From positions 496,001-560,000 of the forward strand of contig JAGPYM010000001.1 in assembly GCA_020736575.1 (NCBI GenBank): 64,000 nucleotides of DNA. Direction: 5' to 3'. Below are positions 36,701 through 49,700 of the stretch, one piece after another. The stretch is from Thelonectria olida. Lineage: Eukaryota; Ascomycota; Sordariomycetes; Hypocreales; Nectriaceae. A program made the translations under genes and the position numbers. The notes beneath the pieces were generated by a model. It searched no databases. It had not been told where the DNA came from and saw only the letters and a program-made list of their open reading frames with translations. Numbering within the stretch: the first letter of the stretch is position 1; each line of letters opens with the position of its first letter.

Positions 36701-39700
36701 GCCCGGTATGGATGGCCTTGTATTACGAGTATTGCGCCAAGATGAGCATCGCATCTGTGCGTCCAGTGCACCTGCAGGCTAAAATGACTGCTGCTTCATC
36801 ACTATTGTTTACAAAAGGGGAGATTGCGACTGCAGTGTTGGAGCTCAGCACCTCCAGCGACAGTGGTGAAGTGAGCAAACAAACAATTGACTTGAGGCCT
36901 CAAGCGAATCTTCCCTCTCCCCCCTCCGCAAGCCATAGCTTAACGCCACGCGCCTAGCACTTCAACATGTCTCGACTTTTCTCCGTACGCGCACGTGTTC
37001 ATGTGCTCAATCCATTGTCCGTCTCTTCAATGCATGCATCCATCACCAAACATGAGTTGCCGTTTCTGGGGGTAAAAGCGGGGCCTGTCCCATGGGACGG
37101 ACCGGTGCGTTTGTTACCACTTTACCGGCTACCCACACTCGAGCACAATGAACAAGCGCTCCCGAGGCCATGGTACGGTATGGTCAACGGCCCCCAAGTG
37201 CAAAGTCGAACCGACCAAAGAGACACTCTCTTCATGGCATGTCAAGCAAGAGGACATGGATTCTCCCAGCGTCTCAGGGCCTCGGGGAGCCATCCGGTGT
37301 TGGAGAACCCACAAGCGAGCAAACAACTCCCAAGGCCTTGGCAAAGGCAAGAAGGGACGAATAATTGACGCAGCCTTGTTGGTTCTCTATGAGAGGATAA
37401 TGCCAGTCATGTCCAGTCTGTGCAGTCATCAATGAATGACCTGAGCTCGTCCGCTCTGTCCTTGCTCACTAACAGGTTCACGCAGACACCCGACAGACAT
37501 GGGTCCATCCCAATTAGCCCCGCAAAGTATGTAAAAATAGGAGCAGCAACGTGAGACACAGCCAATGGTGGGCTTGGAAACGGCTCAGCCCCGAATCTCC
37601 CCCCACTCCCCTTGTCCTAGCCTCAACGCCTTTGACGCCTTAGCGGCTACGGGGAGCTTTTGCTGGGGAAGTTCAGGTTCTGGGATCACAAGGGGCCCCT
37701 TGCCGGTGACGCTAGCGATCCTTCGACAGAGTCCGAGGGAAAGCTAACGGCGGACACAGAGGGCGGGCTGGTTGTTAGTGTTGATTTGTCGGGCAATATC
37801 TCTTGAACCAACAACCAGATAACCTGATACCCGACAATCCAGCGCTTTCGGTCCAAGTGACGAGTTTTATTGGAAGGATAAGGTTCTCTTTGGCAACAAG
37901 ACAGGGTTATGGAGACGCTGGATAAGAATACCTTCAGTCTTGCCGGATACATGCAGGCTGGCCCTACAGGGCAGCGACCCAGGTGGAGGGACAAGGCAAG
38001 GGGCCTTGGCTGGCCGGGGTCGGACGGGGGTGAGCCCCTGGAGGCGTCGCGGTAATTAGGGCAAACGCACAAACCACGCTCCCGAGTTCTGAGCTCCGGA
38101 CTCGCACGAAGATGAAGTAGTCACTTTGTGCGAGGTGCATGTCAATTGGCGAATCTGCTTTGCTGGGCGATCGCGCTACGTAGGTACGTAAGGAGGAGGG
38201 AATAGGTCCAGTAGGTGTCTAATCAATCATTATCCGTTTCCCTATCGTGCTTCCTTCTATGGAGCGTCACACGCGTAGATAGTGGATAATTAGCACGGTC
38301 TGTTGAACCGAGTGGGAAGGAGTGGCTCCTCAATACCTAGAGGTACCTGCCTAGGTACCTTGGTAGTGAGCCACTACCGGCGGAAGGCAGGTAAGGTACC
38401 TAGCCTGGCAGCACTTGTCCTCGTCTTGTCAATGGACTGAGCCACACGGCGAGCGCCTTCTCTCGAGCCGGTGCACTCATTCTCCGTTTCGCTGCTCTAG
38501 CAGACCCCAAGATCTGGTTCACAGAAGCCACCGATAGACGCGCTGACGCCGTCTTCGCTGGTTTTGTCTCGGGAAGCAGATTGCTTCAGCCTTCAGGTTC
38601 AATTTGGTTGTGGGCATCCACACCAGCATGTGTGTGCCGTCGTGTGTCCGTCAACACCATCTCCATCCCGCCTCCATCCTCCCACCCTCTTGGATGCGTG
38701 CGAACGACCAACAACCACAGGAGACATGTACGATGCGCGCTTATGACAATCAATCAGAATTCCCAACGCGGCGGGTCGCAAGACGATGATTTCTAATTAT
38801 GGGCCATCTCTCGGATTATCACCTCACAGATAGCACATCACTACGGATGTTCATACGTTCCGTCCTGTTTTGCCCAATTCCATCGACAATTCGCCTTATG
38901 TTTCCCCATCCACGAGGCATTCTGTATCGCCAACTCCGTGTCGACGTAACGTGTCTTACCGGAAACCCAACGATCCGGAGAGCTTCTATTACCGTGAGAA
39001 CGATAGCCGACAGCGCCGCAATTCGTTTTGCCAGTTTGCCGCACAAGCGCCCGTCATGGCCACTAGGTACCGTTCCTTGACGAGGGGGATTGAGGCTTGG
39101 ATGGCTGCGGCGTAGTGGCTCCAAGTTCCCGCCACTAATTCGAGCCAGGGTTGAGGCGGATGCGCATGCACTCAGCAGGGGGTGGAAGTGGAAGAGGGAC
39201 ATGGATCATGGCGGACGAGCGCGCGCGCAAACAGAGAATGGACGAATCCAGTCGTCGACTGTTGCTGACGGGCTCCAACTGAGGTGAGGTACCTTGCATT
39301 GGGGATGGCCCCCTTGTCCCAGGTCTCTCGGCGCGAGTGTCTCATGCCACTCACACACACCCATCCATCCACACTCTCGCCCTCACCCTCACCCTGCTCT
39401 CCCTCTCCCGTCTCTTCAACACCCATGCTCAACTCGTCAGGCTGGGCGAGAAAAACCCTTGTCAGTACCTGCGCCCCGGGCTCAGCTGGCAGGGGTTATG
39501 GGAGACAGTCCCCCCCCTTCGTTGGGATGGGGGGTGGTCATGGCATGCAATGGGATGCAAGAAAGAATTGTACGGCATCTCTTCTCTCGTTCTCACGCTC
39601 TAAGCAACCAACACCCAAACCCTTTCTCGTCATCACCTTCTTTGATTCCCCTCTCGCTCCCTCATTCTGCTACATAGCTTAGCAATGCCTCACTCGGTTC

Positions 39701-40094
39701 CTATCTTTGTATCCGTAGCCCGAGCTTCCCTGTCCCTGTCACAGATGCGCTTGCATCGATCCCGCCCGCGTTTCGTTCATTGAGGCTGAGATCGTCTAAG
39801 CGTGTCTCCCCTCCAGATCCATCTTCCTCCCGTCCCTGTCCGTCTCCTGGTCTATCCGGGGTTCCCATTCTACGCCGACTCCCCCCACTTGACTTGTCTT
39901 GTCTTTCCATTACCCTTCCATTTCATCGCCTTGCTTGATATACATGATCTAAACTTAACTCCATCTGCCCCAAGACACCCCGTTCAGCCTCCTCGGGGCT
40001 GTGCATTACCACGTTTGGACGTCAACTTCCCTTTCCCATTCACGCATCCAAGCTCCCTCTTTAACTTGTTTATACATATTATCAAGGCGCCGTC
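33778..40094. other. 6.3-kb gene-free stretch, PCT1 3' end and transcription-factor promoter
   Basis: The largest gap of the window. Open frames (such as 36517-36957 and 36967-37368) lack introns, domains and codon bias that I can recognise. It holds a nested palindrome (38351-38403), a purine/CA-rich patch near 34520-34540 with a run of CACACACA, and a long pyrimidine-rich stretch from about 39.35 kb to the ATG at 40095 that resembles a long leader. A long promoter and leader are common for fungal regulators; non-coding transcripts or degraded genes cannot be excluded. Confidence 0.45.
38351..38403. repeat. Nested perfect palindrome rich in GGTACCT
   Basis: CTAGGTACCTT (38351-38361) and AAGGTACCTAG (38393-38403) are perfect reverse complements. 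Right inside the left arm GGTAGTG (38362-38368) and CACTACC (38372-38378) form a second perfect hairpin with a 3-nt loop. Further ACCTAG/GGTACC units lie just before it (38334-38348). Confidence 0.9.
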
Positions 40095-43000
40095 ATGGCT
40101 AGCCTCAAGAACATCATCAACTCGGACGACGAACACGACCCATCACCTGAGACTTCAATGCAACATCTGCCATCCGACTCATCGGCCGCCGATACATATC
40201 CCACCACCAGACCTGACCAGCCTGCCGCTCTACATAACGACCTCATTAACCCAGCCCGCCACTCTTCGAGATTCTTCGCTAGCGAACCACCTTCACTCTC
40301 TTCATCCGGCATCGTACCTGGTCGCCGGCCCAGCAACACTAGTGTCGACTCGATGGATGGGCCATACGACGCCAACTACGTGATGCCTTCAGGAAGCAAC
40401 TTTATGAGGCCGATCCAACGGAACCCCGCCACCGAGCACCCGATCAAATTGACTCCCATTACTGGAAAGATTAGCAAGGCTAAGAAGGGTGTGCCCGTTC
40501 ACAACTGCGACAAGTGCCCGAAGGTGAGATGGTTCCTTCACAACAATCACCACAACGTCTAACTCTCATGGCAATAGACCTTTACTCGGGCAGAGCACTT
40601 ACGGTTTGTCTCTCCTTCTCGATTAAATTTTTTTTTCTCGAAGCCCTAGCTTAACCATTCTTAGCCGACATCAACTAACTCATGGCGCTCCCGAACTCTG
40701 CTGCCATAAGCCGAACTGTGGAAAGACGTTCTACCGAAAAGACTTGTTCGAGCGCCACTTGCAGAGACAGTACGTCTTGCTTCGATACGAATACAAGCTA
40801 TCAAGTCTGCAAATAACCAATACTAACCCTGCATAGTGAGATTGATGACCCGATAAAGAATGACCCAAACCGGTGGTCGAGATACCGTCCCAAGACGCCC
40901 CCTTCTCAGTCATATGGCAACACAAACCAGGACTCTGGACTTCGGATGCCACAAGGCCTTGCGGGTACTCAACCAGATGGCAGCGATGTATCGAGAACGA
41001 CTCCCATGACTACTAGTCCTTGGCCTCCTTCGACCACAGCACCCAGCGCCAGTCCAGATCACACTTCACAACGAGGCCAACCTACTGAGGGCTATTCTCT
41101 TGTTCCCAACGAGTTTGTTTTTGACCAAACTACAATGCCTGGCCTGCAGCCGACGACAGGAAGCTATGTTCAACCGTTCACGACACCAAGGACTATGCCT
41201 GGGTTGGGTCTCTACATCCCCGAAACCCAGACTACCACGGCCTGGGACCCCACGATACCCTCATCCGCTTCTGCTTCCGAGAGTACCTACTCAACACCCT
41301 CGGACAACACACACCCTCACCGGTTTCCTGTTCGAACCTCTAGCGGCGATTGGAACACACAGGTGCCGGCGTTCAACAGCCACAACGGAACTCAGAGTCA
41401 TAGTCCTATCTTGGACAATGGCGCATACATTCCCTTCCTCTACTCGTCCCCGCAACCACAACAACTCGCCTTTGGAAACTCCCTTGAGCTTCCGCTACCA
41501 GGATATCTTGGAGAAGACTTCTTTAACCTTGAGCAAATGCCCGCCAACAACACTGTTCGTAGCCTGCCCCCTCAAATGGGTCAATCTTCTGAGACTTTAG
41601 TCACCGTTCCAGCTGTCCCACCGAACGACTTCCTCAACGGTGCCGGGTGCGGTCGTCCAGAGGGGCTTGGCCTTCTAGCCTCTAGAAGTGTGGCTCCTGA
41701 TCGATTGGACACGGCAACCCGTGAAGCCATCCCCGAATACCTCAAGGTTTATTGGGAGAAGGTTTATCCTCTCTACCCAGTTATCCACAGGAGAATGTTT
41801 GACTTCGTTACCGAGGCGACAAAAGACTACTTTGATGTTCTTCGCTGTGCCATGGCAGCTATTGCCACTCAATACCTCACCGACAAGGACGACCGTGTGA
41901 AGGGAGCCCAACTTTACCAGTATGCCTGGTACAAGTCCAAGCTGGTATGTTCACCTTTGTTCAACTCGAGGGATGGAGACTGACCTATCAACTCAAGTTC
42001 ACACAGGCAAACGAGTGGCCCCAACCCGTCAAGCAAACTCTTGTCCTTCTTGAGCACTACGCCCGTTTCCGGGGCAAGAAGGGGGGTTCCCACAAACCAT
42101 CACAGCGATTCGGAACACTCTACCAAAGGGTTAGTCGACCTTGATCTCTTATGTGTCGTCTCGACTTTCATTTGTTTCCATTGTCTATCTCACAAACTTC
42201 TCTTCCCATTTTCTTAAAAATCTCTTATTTCATGTTTTGCTGGTTCATGTCTTTCCTAATTTGTCTGTCCTTTTCTCTCTTTCTATTGCTGTAAAACTCA
42301 AGAGGACCTTTCAGGATCCCCTGCTCAACTCCCTTACAGGTTTATAGCACCCAAAACTCCTTCATGCCGATTCCCTCAGAGTATGATCTCGTGGAACAAT
42401 GGATGGCCTGGATTGATATGGAAACCCGGCGACGCCTCCTTGCGGCCTGCTTCATCCTGGATGTTCATAGTGCACAATATCACGAAAGGCACAACACACC
42501 GTTCATCAACTTGGGTCGTGATGAGCCTCCCATCCCACTATCAGGGAGCACCGCAGATCTTTGGGAGGCACCCACGCCCGAGGACTGGAGCATGCTTTTG
42601 GAGAAAAGCAAGCCCATGACGTTGGAGGACATCAACCTGGAAACCTTGACGCCGTCGGCCATTGAGGAAGCACCGCCGTTTGATGGGGCCATCATCCTTG
42701 CAGCATGTGCCATGCATTTGCCAGCTCGTCAGAACCCCAAGGAGCTGGACCTTGTTCGAGATGCTTCTGGTGTTGCGGTCAACGACTTCTGCATCGCAAG
42801 GCTCTTCCCAGCATCAGCAGTTGCAAACACCTACCTCGCACTCCACCACACCCCTCTCCACATCCTGTTGTCTGTCTCTGGGGACAGCTGGGTCTTCAAC
42901 GAGAAGATTTCCGATCCAAAGTTATTCGTTGAGCACAAGGCGGCCCTCCGCCAATGGCAAAAGTCAGGAAGCGCAGCAGTGGCGGCGACGTTTGCCGCGC

Positions 43001-43404
43001 GAGCCTTGAAAGCCTTCCTGGGGCTTTCCGACTCGTCTGAAGGGAAAGATTCAGAGACCGTGCCAATCCAGCTGAGATCGAGTTCCAGCTGGAAGGATAT
43101 CTCAGACTATTGGGGGTTTTATGTTTGTTCTCTGATCTGTTGGGCCTTTGGTTACTCTGGGAAGCGGGATTCCAAGACCAAAGCAATTTCCCAAGAGACA
43201 ACCCTGAGGTTGCTCTTGACTGCCGCGAACGTGGAACCTGGTGAGGTCCAGAGGCTATCTAACAGACATGAAGCGCACGGGGTGGTGAGGCTCGCACGAG
43301 AAGAGCTGGAGGCTCAATGCCTCATGGACCGCAACTTTCTGCTCGTCGATGCAGTGGGCGCTCTCAAGGCATTGGAGCAAAAACACGATTGCGAATGGTT
43401 TTAA
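40095..43404 (+). CDS. C2H2 zinc-finger transcription factor with fungal_trans domain
   Basis: Nuclear DNA-binding regulator; target genes unknown. Exons 40095-40523, 40578-40603, 40665-40769, 40837-41944, 42007-42129 and 42340-43404 join in frame to 951 residues. Seen: a Ser/Pro-rich N-terminus; two adjacent C2H2 fingers, one from Cys138 and Cys141 to His154 and His158, the other from Cys165 and Cys170 to His183 and His187; a long disordered Ser/Thr/Pro/Gln middle; and a fungal_trans-type regulatory domain starting near EYLKVYWEKVYPLYPVIHRRMF and going on through DMETRRRLLAACFILD. Finger 1 is cut by two introns and the codon for the last His of finger 2 is split CA|T. This two-finger plus fungal_trans layout is shared with AmdX/ADR1-like regulators, but I cannot name the orthologue. 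The intron at 42130-42339 is long and T-rich. Confidence 0.92.
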
Positions 43405-46400
43405 CGTTTTGTATTTATGGATACCACTTGATGTTCTGGGTTTGTTTTCTCTTTTTTTGTTTCTCTCTTTTTCTCTTCCTTCACCTGACGTTCAACTTGA
43501 TCGTCCAGAGGCAGCTGTGGCTGCGGCTTGGGGTTAATTGTTTATGGCTCGCACACATTATAGCATTGGAGACGGCGCATTGGATTTCATGGTTGTTAAA
43601 AGAGGAGGCTGCTTTTTTGCACCTACACGAGCAAATGAGTCGATTTATTGAAAATGGTTTTACATGTGCGATGGTCTTTCAGCTTATATACCTTTGTTTT
43701 TGGCACAACATAGAAACGCATGGACACACAACAAACGAAGCGTGGTTTTGAAGCACTTTGCTGTTGTATTCAACTATGTTGCAAATTACATGAGAGTGAG
43801 CCATCATGAACAGATGCGTCAAGTGACTAAGAAGAATGCTGGCTGAACGAGTACGAGCATAGATGGAATAGTGCCGAGTGCCGTGCTGCTGCATTTCGTA
43901 TTCACGTCTTGGGAATTAGTGGGTGACCTGGAGACAATTTGGTACACGCACGTAATACAGCAAACATCATAGACTACATATTAGAGCGGTGACGAGCGGA
44001 GATGCGGGAATGCGTGATTAATCGACGACAATGGTGAGGGAGGATGGACGGGCTGTGCAGTTGGTTGGTAGTTTGCAGATGCATGCGTTGGTAATGGGCG
44101 TTTCATAGAGTAGAGTAGAACGACGGGCGATGGGCGATGGGCGATGGGCGATGGAGAGGTGTGGTGATGAGGGACAGGGGAAGCGTTTCGGAAAAGGAGA
44201 GAAGAGAAAGAAGTTGGATGGGTGTTGTTGGCTTTACATATCAAGATGGATGACGGAGGATTGGATTGAGTGGATGAATGAATGAATGGGAGAGGAGAGA
44301 GGCGTGGTGATGGTCGGCTGGTGGAGTTGTTTGGTGTGTTCCAGTGTTACCAAAGTCCCTTTTTGTCCTTGGGACATGTCGCATGCCAACGACCAAGCAG
44401 CTTCGGATGGAGCAACGTCAATCCCTTTAGGAGAACACTTCTGCCCCTCACCCGCCTGACTGGCACGACGAGTCAGTCCAGTTCCCCATGGGCCGTCAGT
44501 TCCAGTCGGGCCGGCCCTTGGCTTGTCCCCTCATCCGTCCGCCCACCGTGGCCAAAGAGTCGAAGGTCGGAAAAACGTCCAGCCATGGGTTCATAATTCA
44601 CGACATGCAGGCAGGCTAATAATTGGCGGATTCTGTCTTTTGTTGAGGATCGGATGTACTTTGTAAGCGTTGGGAGGATCCGGGGAGACGTTCCCCCATG
44701 AGAGGGACGAGGGGTTGCTTTTTTCGGGCAAGCTCCAGGGGGAGAAAGGGATTCCGGCATTATTCAGGGAGGGGGGAGGGAAAGGAAGCCAGGGGACGAG
44801 GGTTGTGAGGATCGGGGTATTTTCGTCCATCATTTCGTTTCTCGACGGTGATGTTCTGACCAAGGTAATTTGCATGTGCAAGAGAACCTGGGGGTCGGGG
44901 GAGCATCATGTCCTGCTCAGGTGGCTGTCATGCAGCGATTCATGCTTGCGAGTAGCATGTACTTCGTACGAATATACACAATGGGCCTTTGGGGAATGGA
45001 GGATCAGCAACGCACATCTTGGCAAAGAAAGGAAAGGAAAGAAGGAGGGCGTCAGCACCAGGCTAGCGGACAATCAGCCGCACAGGATCCCCAGAAGATG
45101 ATCCTGTTGCTCATCTGTCAGCTCCAGTGCGAGCTGCAGACGCAGAAAACAAAGGAATGTCGATGGTGGTACCACAATGCTCTCGTCAACAGAGTGGGAG
45201 TGAGAAATTAAGAGGCAAAAGCAGAGTCAGACGAAGCACGGGAAGATGAAATACAGTCAGTGACCGCCTCTTCTCTCGCAAGTGAGGTGATCTACACGTG
45301 TCGTCGGCCGGCCAAGTCGGCACTTCGCCCGAGGCTTGGATTGAGACGCAAATAGCTCGACTGGGTTGGTTGGCGAAGAAGGGGCAGAGTAACTTGACTT
45401 ATTACTTCGTATTATGATAAAGGGGATGGCTGTGGATTGTGGACAAAGGAAAGAGCTTACTAGCAATTGCTTGCCTTATTGAGTAGAGGTGTTCCTCACC
45501 GATCTTCCACTCACATTGACCAACCCTAACCCTCGTCGTTTAGCTCCCCATCTTTTCTCTCTCATACTGCTTGGTCGTGATATATACTCGCCTGCATCCT
45601 CCTCTTCCCCTCTCCTCTGTCTACCTCCTACAACCCCCAACGTCGCTGAATTGCATCCATCCTACCACATTGGCCCCCCCGCTTCCGATAACCCGCCTGC
45701 GACCCACGAACACGGATTACGGCTCCGGGCTCTTGCTGGGGCGCGAAGCTTGGCCGTGGCTTGGCCTTACGATTTGAGTTGTCTGTCCCGAGTACGGTCA
45801 ATCCAATAGGGCACGCGACGAGTATCCCCAATTGAACAATAAAAGGGAACACGACGCTTCATCCGCCGACACCGACTCCGACACCGACTCGTCACATGTG
45901 AATGGGGCCTTTCTTTTTCCTCATCTCCTTTTCGGAAAGGTGAATAACGAATAGCGCACTTTAAGAAGAGGGGCAGCTGAAAAAAAGAGAGAGAGAGGCT
46001 GGATTGAGACTTGGTTGTCGTTCGTCAACAAAAGGAGGAGGATTCTGCCTCATTGTCTGTCCCCCCTGGTCACCGATTTTGCCCAAAAGAGGCGCATGCG
46101 ACAGATCCCCGACGCATCGCATAATTACGCATCTGATACCACCCACCCTCTCGCATCGAATCGAATCGAGACTGGCGGGAGATTGTTGTACAAAAGGAAG
46201 GGGAGTAATAAGAAGGAAAAAAGGGCGGACTTGTATTTGACTTCAAGGGTAAGCAACACCGTCTGTCTACAATGATGGAATAACTATGATTTCATTCGTT
46301 TACGCCCCAATCTCTTTCTTAGGCAGTACAGGGCTTGAATTCTGTTGCTAACAACTCATCATCAGTTGTCGAGGCTGGTCGCTGAAACGCTTCTGAGCAT

Positions 46401-46790
46401 CAGCGCTACGTCACCCTAGGTCAAGTTGCCAAGGTGGGAGCATCCCCGCGCTGCGTCGATCCAATCCGACAGCCGCGATCCCGCCCGTTGTTTCCACCCA
46501 CCAAGCCCAAGCAAGCCCCCCTCCACTCTGGAACCTTGGGCAGGACCTCTCTGAAGCTTCCACTTGGGGACCTCACCTCAGGGCTTACAGAGGCTGACGA
46601 CGAGGCTCAGGCTGGTGCCCCGCCATCCATCACCTGGAACGGCGGCCTGAAAAGGCGAATGCTCCTAAAATAAGCCACTGAGACGCATCTTCCAGGGCTA
46701 CGCCGGCATCATCGCCGCCCGTCGATCGCTAAACCTCTCCGCCAAGTCCTCGACTAGGTAGCTTCCAGGCGGATCTGGGCAGCTGTCATC
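43405..46790. other. Intergenic, transcription-factor 3' region and PSD2 promoter/leader
   Basis: About 3.4 kb without a supported gene. It holds a 7-nt tandem repeat (44125-44154), G- and A-rich patches near 44.7-44.8 kb, short CCGACACCGACTC repeats near 45867-45890 and a CGAAT triplet near 46155. Overlapping open frames on both strands look like chance. Confidence 0.45.
44125..44154 (+). repeat. Tandem repeat of GGGCGAT, four copies
   Basis: Four perfect head-to-tail copies of GGGCGAT followed by GG, in non-coding sequence after the transcription-factor gene. A minisatellite likely to vary between strains. Confidence 0.95.
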
Positions 46791-49700
46791 ATGGTGCGCA
46801 TCATTCCCACCCGCCTCAAATCGTCGTCGTCTTCCTCTTCTTCTTCCACCATCCACCGCAGCAGAGCAAACAGCCCCATGCGCTCCTCAAAGTCCGACTC
46901 TAGCCCCTCTCGGGATGCGGGCAACGGCCTCGCCCTCAAGGTCGAAATCATCAAGGTACGAGAATATCCATTGCTGCCTTTCGCTTCTGTTCGCATGTTG
47001 GAGAGCCATCTCACTTTGCGTTGACCCCGCCTCCTCTTCAAAACGGCTTCATCACCGCAACTTGCCGTTGACGACGCTCCCCCTGCAATAGTTGCATCGT
47101 GCGCGTTCAACCCCCCCTGGAAGGCTTAATTTCGAGTTGTCTCAGCTAACCACTTTCTTCCCTCAACAGGCCAAAGACCTAGCTGCCAAAGATCGCAATG
47201 GCTCTTCAGACCCAGTGAGTACCGCCCTCCCTCCGTCGTCGTCTCCGAAGCACGATTCTTGCATACCCCCTTTCAATTTGCCCAAGCCCTTCATCTGACG
47301 CCTTCTCGATTGTCTAGTATCTCGTTCTCTGCCTCGGCGAATCCCGCATTACCACCCATACCGAACCAAAGACGCTCAACCCGGAATGGAACGTCACTGA
47401 AGTGATACCCATTAGCTCTGTCCAAGGCTTGGTCCTTGACGTCATCTGCTGGGACAAGGACCGTTTCGGCAAGGATTACATGGGCGAGTTTGATCTGGCC
47501 CTCGAGGAGATCTTCCAGAATGAACGGGCCGAGCAGGAGCCCGCTTGGTACCGCCTCAAGAGCAAGCGTCCCGGCAAGAAGACGAGCATTGTCTCTGGAG
47601 AGGTTCAACTCAAGTTCTCCCTTGTCGATACCTCCAACGCCTCCGCCACCCCCGAGCAAATCTTGGGCAAGTTCTACAGCCTAGTCGGTTCCGTTCCTGT
47701 TGGCTCTTCCAGAAACATCACACCTTCCATGACGCCTAGCCTGAGCCCGACTACGTTGCCCCCTCGATCCGTTCCTGGCCCCTCGGATAACAACGGCGAT
47801 GATGACGATGATGACGATGACGAGGACGAGGATGAAGAGGACGAGGATTCTTCCAAGCCCGAGACCGCAGAGAAGCGTCGCCGCCGATTGCGTATCAAAG
47901 GCCTCAAGAAGAGACGTCGTCAGAACCCATACGCCTTCATGAGCAATGGCTCCGATGTTGTCGGCGTTATTTATCTTGAAGTCGTGAAAATTACCGATCT
48001 GCCACCGGAGACAAATCTTACTCGCACCAGTTTCGACATGGATCCTTTCGTTGTCACCTCCCTGGGCAGGAAGACGTACCGCACCCGGCGTGTCCGCCAC
48101 AACCTCAATCCCGTTTTCAACGAGAAGATGCTGTTCCATGTCCAAGGCCACGAGCAGCAGTACCATTTCGCCTTTACTGTCATTGACCACGACAAGTACT
48201 CTGGCAACGATTTCATCGCCTCGTGCAGCCTTCCCATCCAGGAGCTGATTGACAAGTGCCCCAAGGCGAAAGACGACACTGGCCTCTATGATGTTCGAGT
48301 TCCGACCGGTCAAGCCCCAATGGCACGACCTCGCTTCAAGAAGTTGAGCATTTCCCGCTCTTCGTCGACGCAGAGCCTCAGCAAGATGATACGTCCCCCG
48401 CTGAGCAAGAATGCCTCTTCTACGAGCACTACTACCACCCCGTCATCCCAAGCCTCTACCACCGGTCCAGGCTTGCTGTCCCCTGCTGACGCTATCGCTG
48501 CCAACAATGGCTCAGGGATTACTGAGGCAGCAGACCCTGAAGATCCCGACTTTAGCGACTATGTCGTACCCTTGAAAATGAAGGACCTGGACAAGTGGGA
48601 GGGCAAACACAACCCCACTCTCTACCTCCGCGCCAAGTACATGCCTTACCCTGCCCTTCGTCAGCAATTCTGGAGGGCCATGCTCCGACAATACGACGCA
48701 GATGAGAGCGGCAAGATTAGCCGCGTGGAATTGACCACCATGCTCGAGTCTCTGGGTTCCACTCTCAGTGAAAACACCATTGACGGATTCTTCCAGCGTT
48801 TTCCCCACGAAGCCGCCGACCATGACGAAAGCTGGGAACTTACGATGGATGAGGCCGTTGTCTGTTTGGAAGATGCATTGGAGTCCAAGAGCCGGTCGGG
48901 AACAGTCACAGACAAGATCAAAGGTCTCGTGCCAGACATGAAGAACCTCCTTAACGTCCCTGCGAAGACTGCCGACACGGGCCCCGCAAGCTCTGAATCC
49001 TCTAGTGTTCTGGATCCAGAGGCCTCTTCTGGTAACCAAACCTCGACTACAACTTCGACCATTAACGTGCCTGGACTCGCCACGCCAGGTGGCGAGGAGG
49101 GCGAATTCTTCGAACTTGATGAAGATCGAGGAGGGGAGGAGCATGTTGTGGAGATTCGCGAATGCCCCATTTGTCACCAGCCTCGCTTGAACAAGCGCAA
49201 CGATGCCGACATCATCACCCACATTGCTACTTGTGCCAGCCAGGATTGGAGGCAGGTTAACAACGTTCTAATGGGTGGTTTTGTGACAGCCAGTCAAGCC
49301 CAGCGGAAGTGGTACTCCAAGGTCATCACCAAGATCTCATACGGCGGTTACAAGTTGGGTGCCAACTCGGCCAACATTCTCGTCCAGGATCGACTCACAG
49401 GTCAGATCAATGAGGAGAAGATGAGCGTTTACGTTCGACTGGGTATTCGCCTCCTCTACAAGGGTCTCAAGTCGCGAGATATGGAGAACAAGCGAAGTAA
49501 GTGGAGTATAAGTCTTGATGTATGAAGAATTGCAGCTAACAAGGAAACAGTCCGAAAGCTGCTCAAGAGTCTGAGCATCAAGCAGGGCAAGAAGTTTGAT
49601 GATCCAGCGTCCAAGGATGAGATTGAGAAATTCATCGACTTCCACGGTTTGGACATGTCAGAGGTTCTTCTGTCACTGGATGAGTTCAAGAACTTCAACG

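Noticed and set aside
36517..36957. 146-codon plus-strand frame in the 6.3-kb gap
   Set aside because: No homology I can recognise, no introns, overlaps another open frame.
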